In this document: one piece after another, positions 5,684-5,863 of the stretch | Numbering within the stretch: the stretch's first letter is position 1 | Layout: each line of letters starts with the position of its first letter | Source of the DNA: an uncultured euryarchaeote | GTDB lineage: Archaea > Thermoplasmatota > Poseidoniia > Poseidoniales > Poseidoniaceae | Length of the DNA: 5,863 nt | NCBI GenBank assembly: GCA_937897005.1 | Contig: CALCOQ010000122.1 | Coordinates: 1-5,863, forward strand | Reading direction: 5' to 3' | Notes under the pieces: generated by a model | Told to the model about the DNA's origin: nothing | The model's input: the letters and a program-made list of their open reading frames with translations, nothing else | Database searches by the model: none | Translations under genes and position numbers: made by a program

Positions 5684-5863
5684 TCAAGACCATAACTGGT
5701 CAAGAAGCCAGTCTGGATCGAATTGAATCAGGTCCACATATTCTTGTCCAATTCCTGCAAGTACGATGGGACGGCTTGTAGAGAAGGAGATGGAAAGACC
5801 TGCACCACCTTTCGCATCAGTATCCATTTTTGAAAGAACGGCCCCATCGAATTTCAATATCTC
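5684..5863 (-). CDS. ftsY: Signal recognition particle receptor FtsY, C-terminal part only (5' end outside window)
   Basis: The minus strand from the window edge encodes 59 residues and a TGA stop at 5686-5684. They read as the end of an SRP-family GTPase NG domain: DGAVLSKMDTDAKGGAGLS holds the G4 motif (usually TKxD, here SKMD) and the family hallmark DAKGGA. RPIVLAGIGQEY is the G5 closing-loop region, and DLIQFDPDWLLDQLW is the FtsY-type ending (DLxxFDPxW). The ending directly after this helix, with no methionine-rich M domain, identifies FtsY rather than Ffh/SRP54. FtsY is the membrane-associated receptor that takes ribosome-SRP complexes to the Sec translocon, using GTP hydrolysed jointly with SRP54. 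The N-terminal part and the P-loop are outside the window. It is the upstream gene of the DUF1844-receiver cluster. Confidence 0.9.
   Translation of the reverse strand, partial: EILKFDGAVLSKMDTDAKGGAGLSISFSTSRPIVLAGIGQEYVDLIQFDPDWLLDQLWS

Overview
This window looks like a compact, protein-dense stretch of a mesophilic, probably marine, prokaryotic genome. My best guess is an archaeon of the Marine Group II/III (Poseidoniales/Thermoplasmatota) type. The guess rests on the mix of genes (an FtsY SRP receptor, an exported S15-type peptidase lipoprotein, several small multi-span membrane proteins), on weak or absent Shine-Dalgarno sequences at most starts, and on overlapping or abutting genes. No single marker settles the taxonomy. 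No rRNA, tRNA, CRISPR array, insertion sequence or long repeat is visible. No stretch over 300 bases lacks a gene.

Layout from left to right. A four-span membrane protein of unknown function (+, ending at 605) runs head-on, with zero bases between stop codons, into a large minus-strand gene (606-2417). That gene encodes a lipoprotein of the X-Pro dipeptidyl-peptidase/CocE (S15) hydrolase family with a full Ser-Asp-His triad. A gap of about 90 bp separates it from a divergent plus-strand cluster: an extended SDR of the dihydroflavonol-reductase type (2506-3483), orotidine 5'-phosphate decarboxylase (pyrF, 3510-4307) and a 73-residue single-span membrane protein (4304-4525) joined to pyrF by an ATGA overlap. 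This cluster again ends stop-to-stop against a minus-strand cluster. Read in its own direction, that cluster is the C-terminal end of ftsY (5863-5684, cut by the window edge), a DUF1844 protein (5649-5269), and a receiver-domain protein with a C-terminal membrane anchor (5272-4526) joined to the DUF1844 gene by a GTGA overlap.

The most interesting parts are these. (1) The ftsY - DUF1844 - tail-anchored degenerate receiver cluster looks like a membrane-associated module next to the SRP receptor. Its receiver domain lacks the phospho-acceptor aspartate. (2) The OMP decarboxylase is of the eukaryotic (yeast Ura3/human UMPS) type rather than the short archaeal type. It keeps the catalytic Lys-Asp-Lys-Asp array but has Ser where the family's phosphate-gripping Arg is expected. 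(3) Both convergent gene junctions are exact back-to-back TGA stops forming TGATCA, and all eight genes end in TGA.
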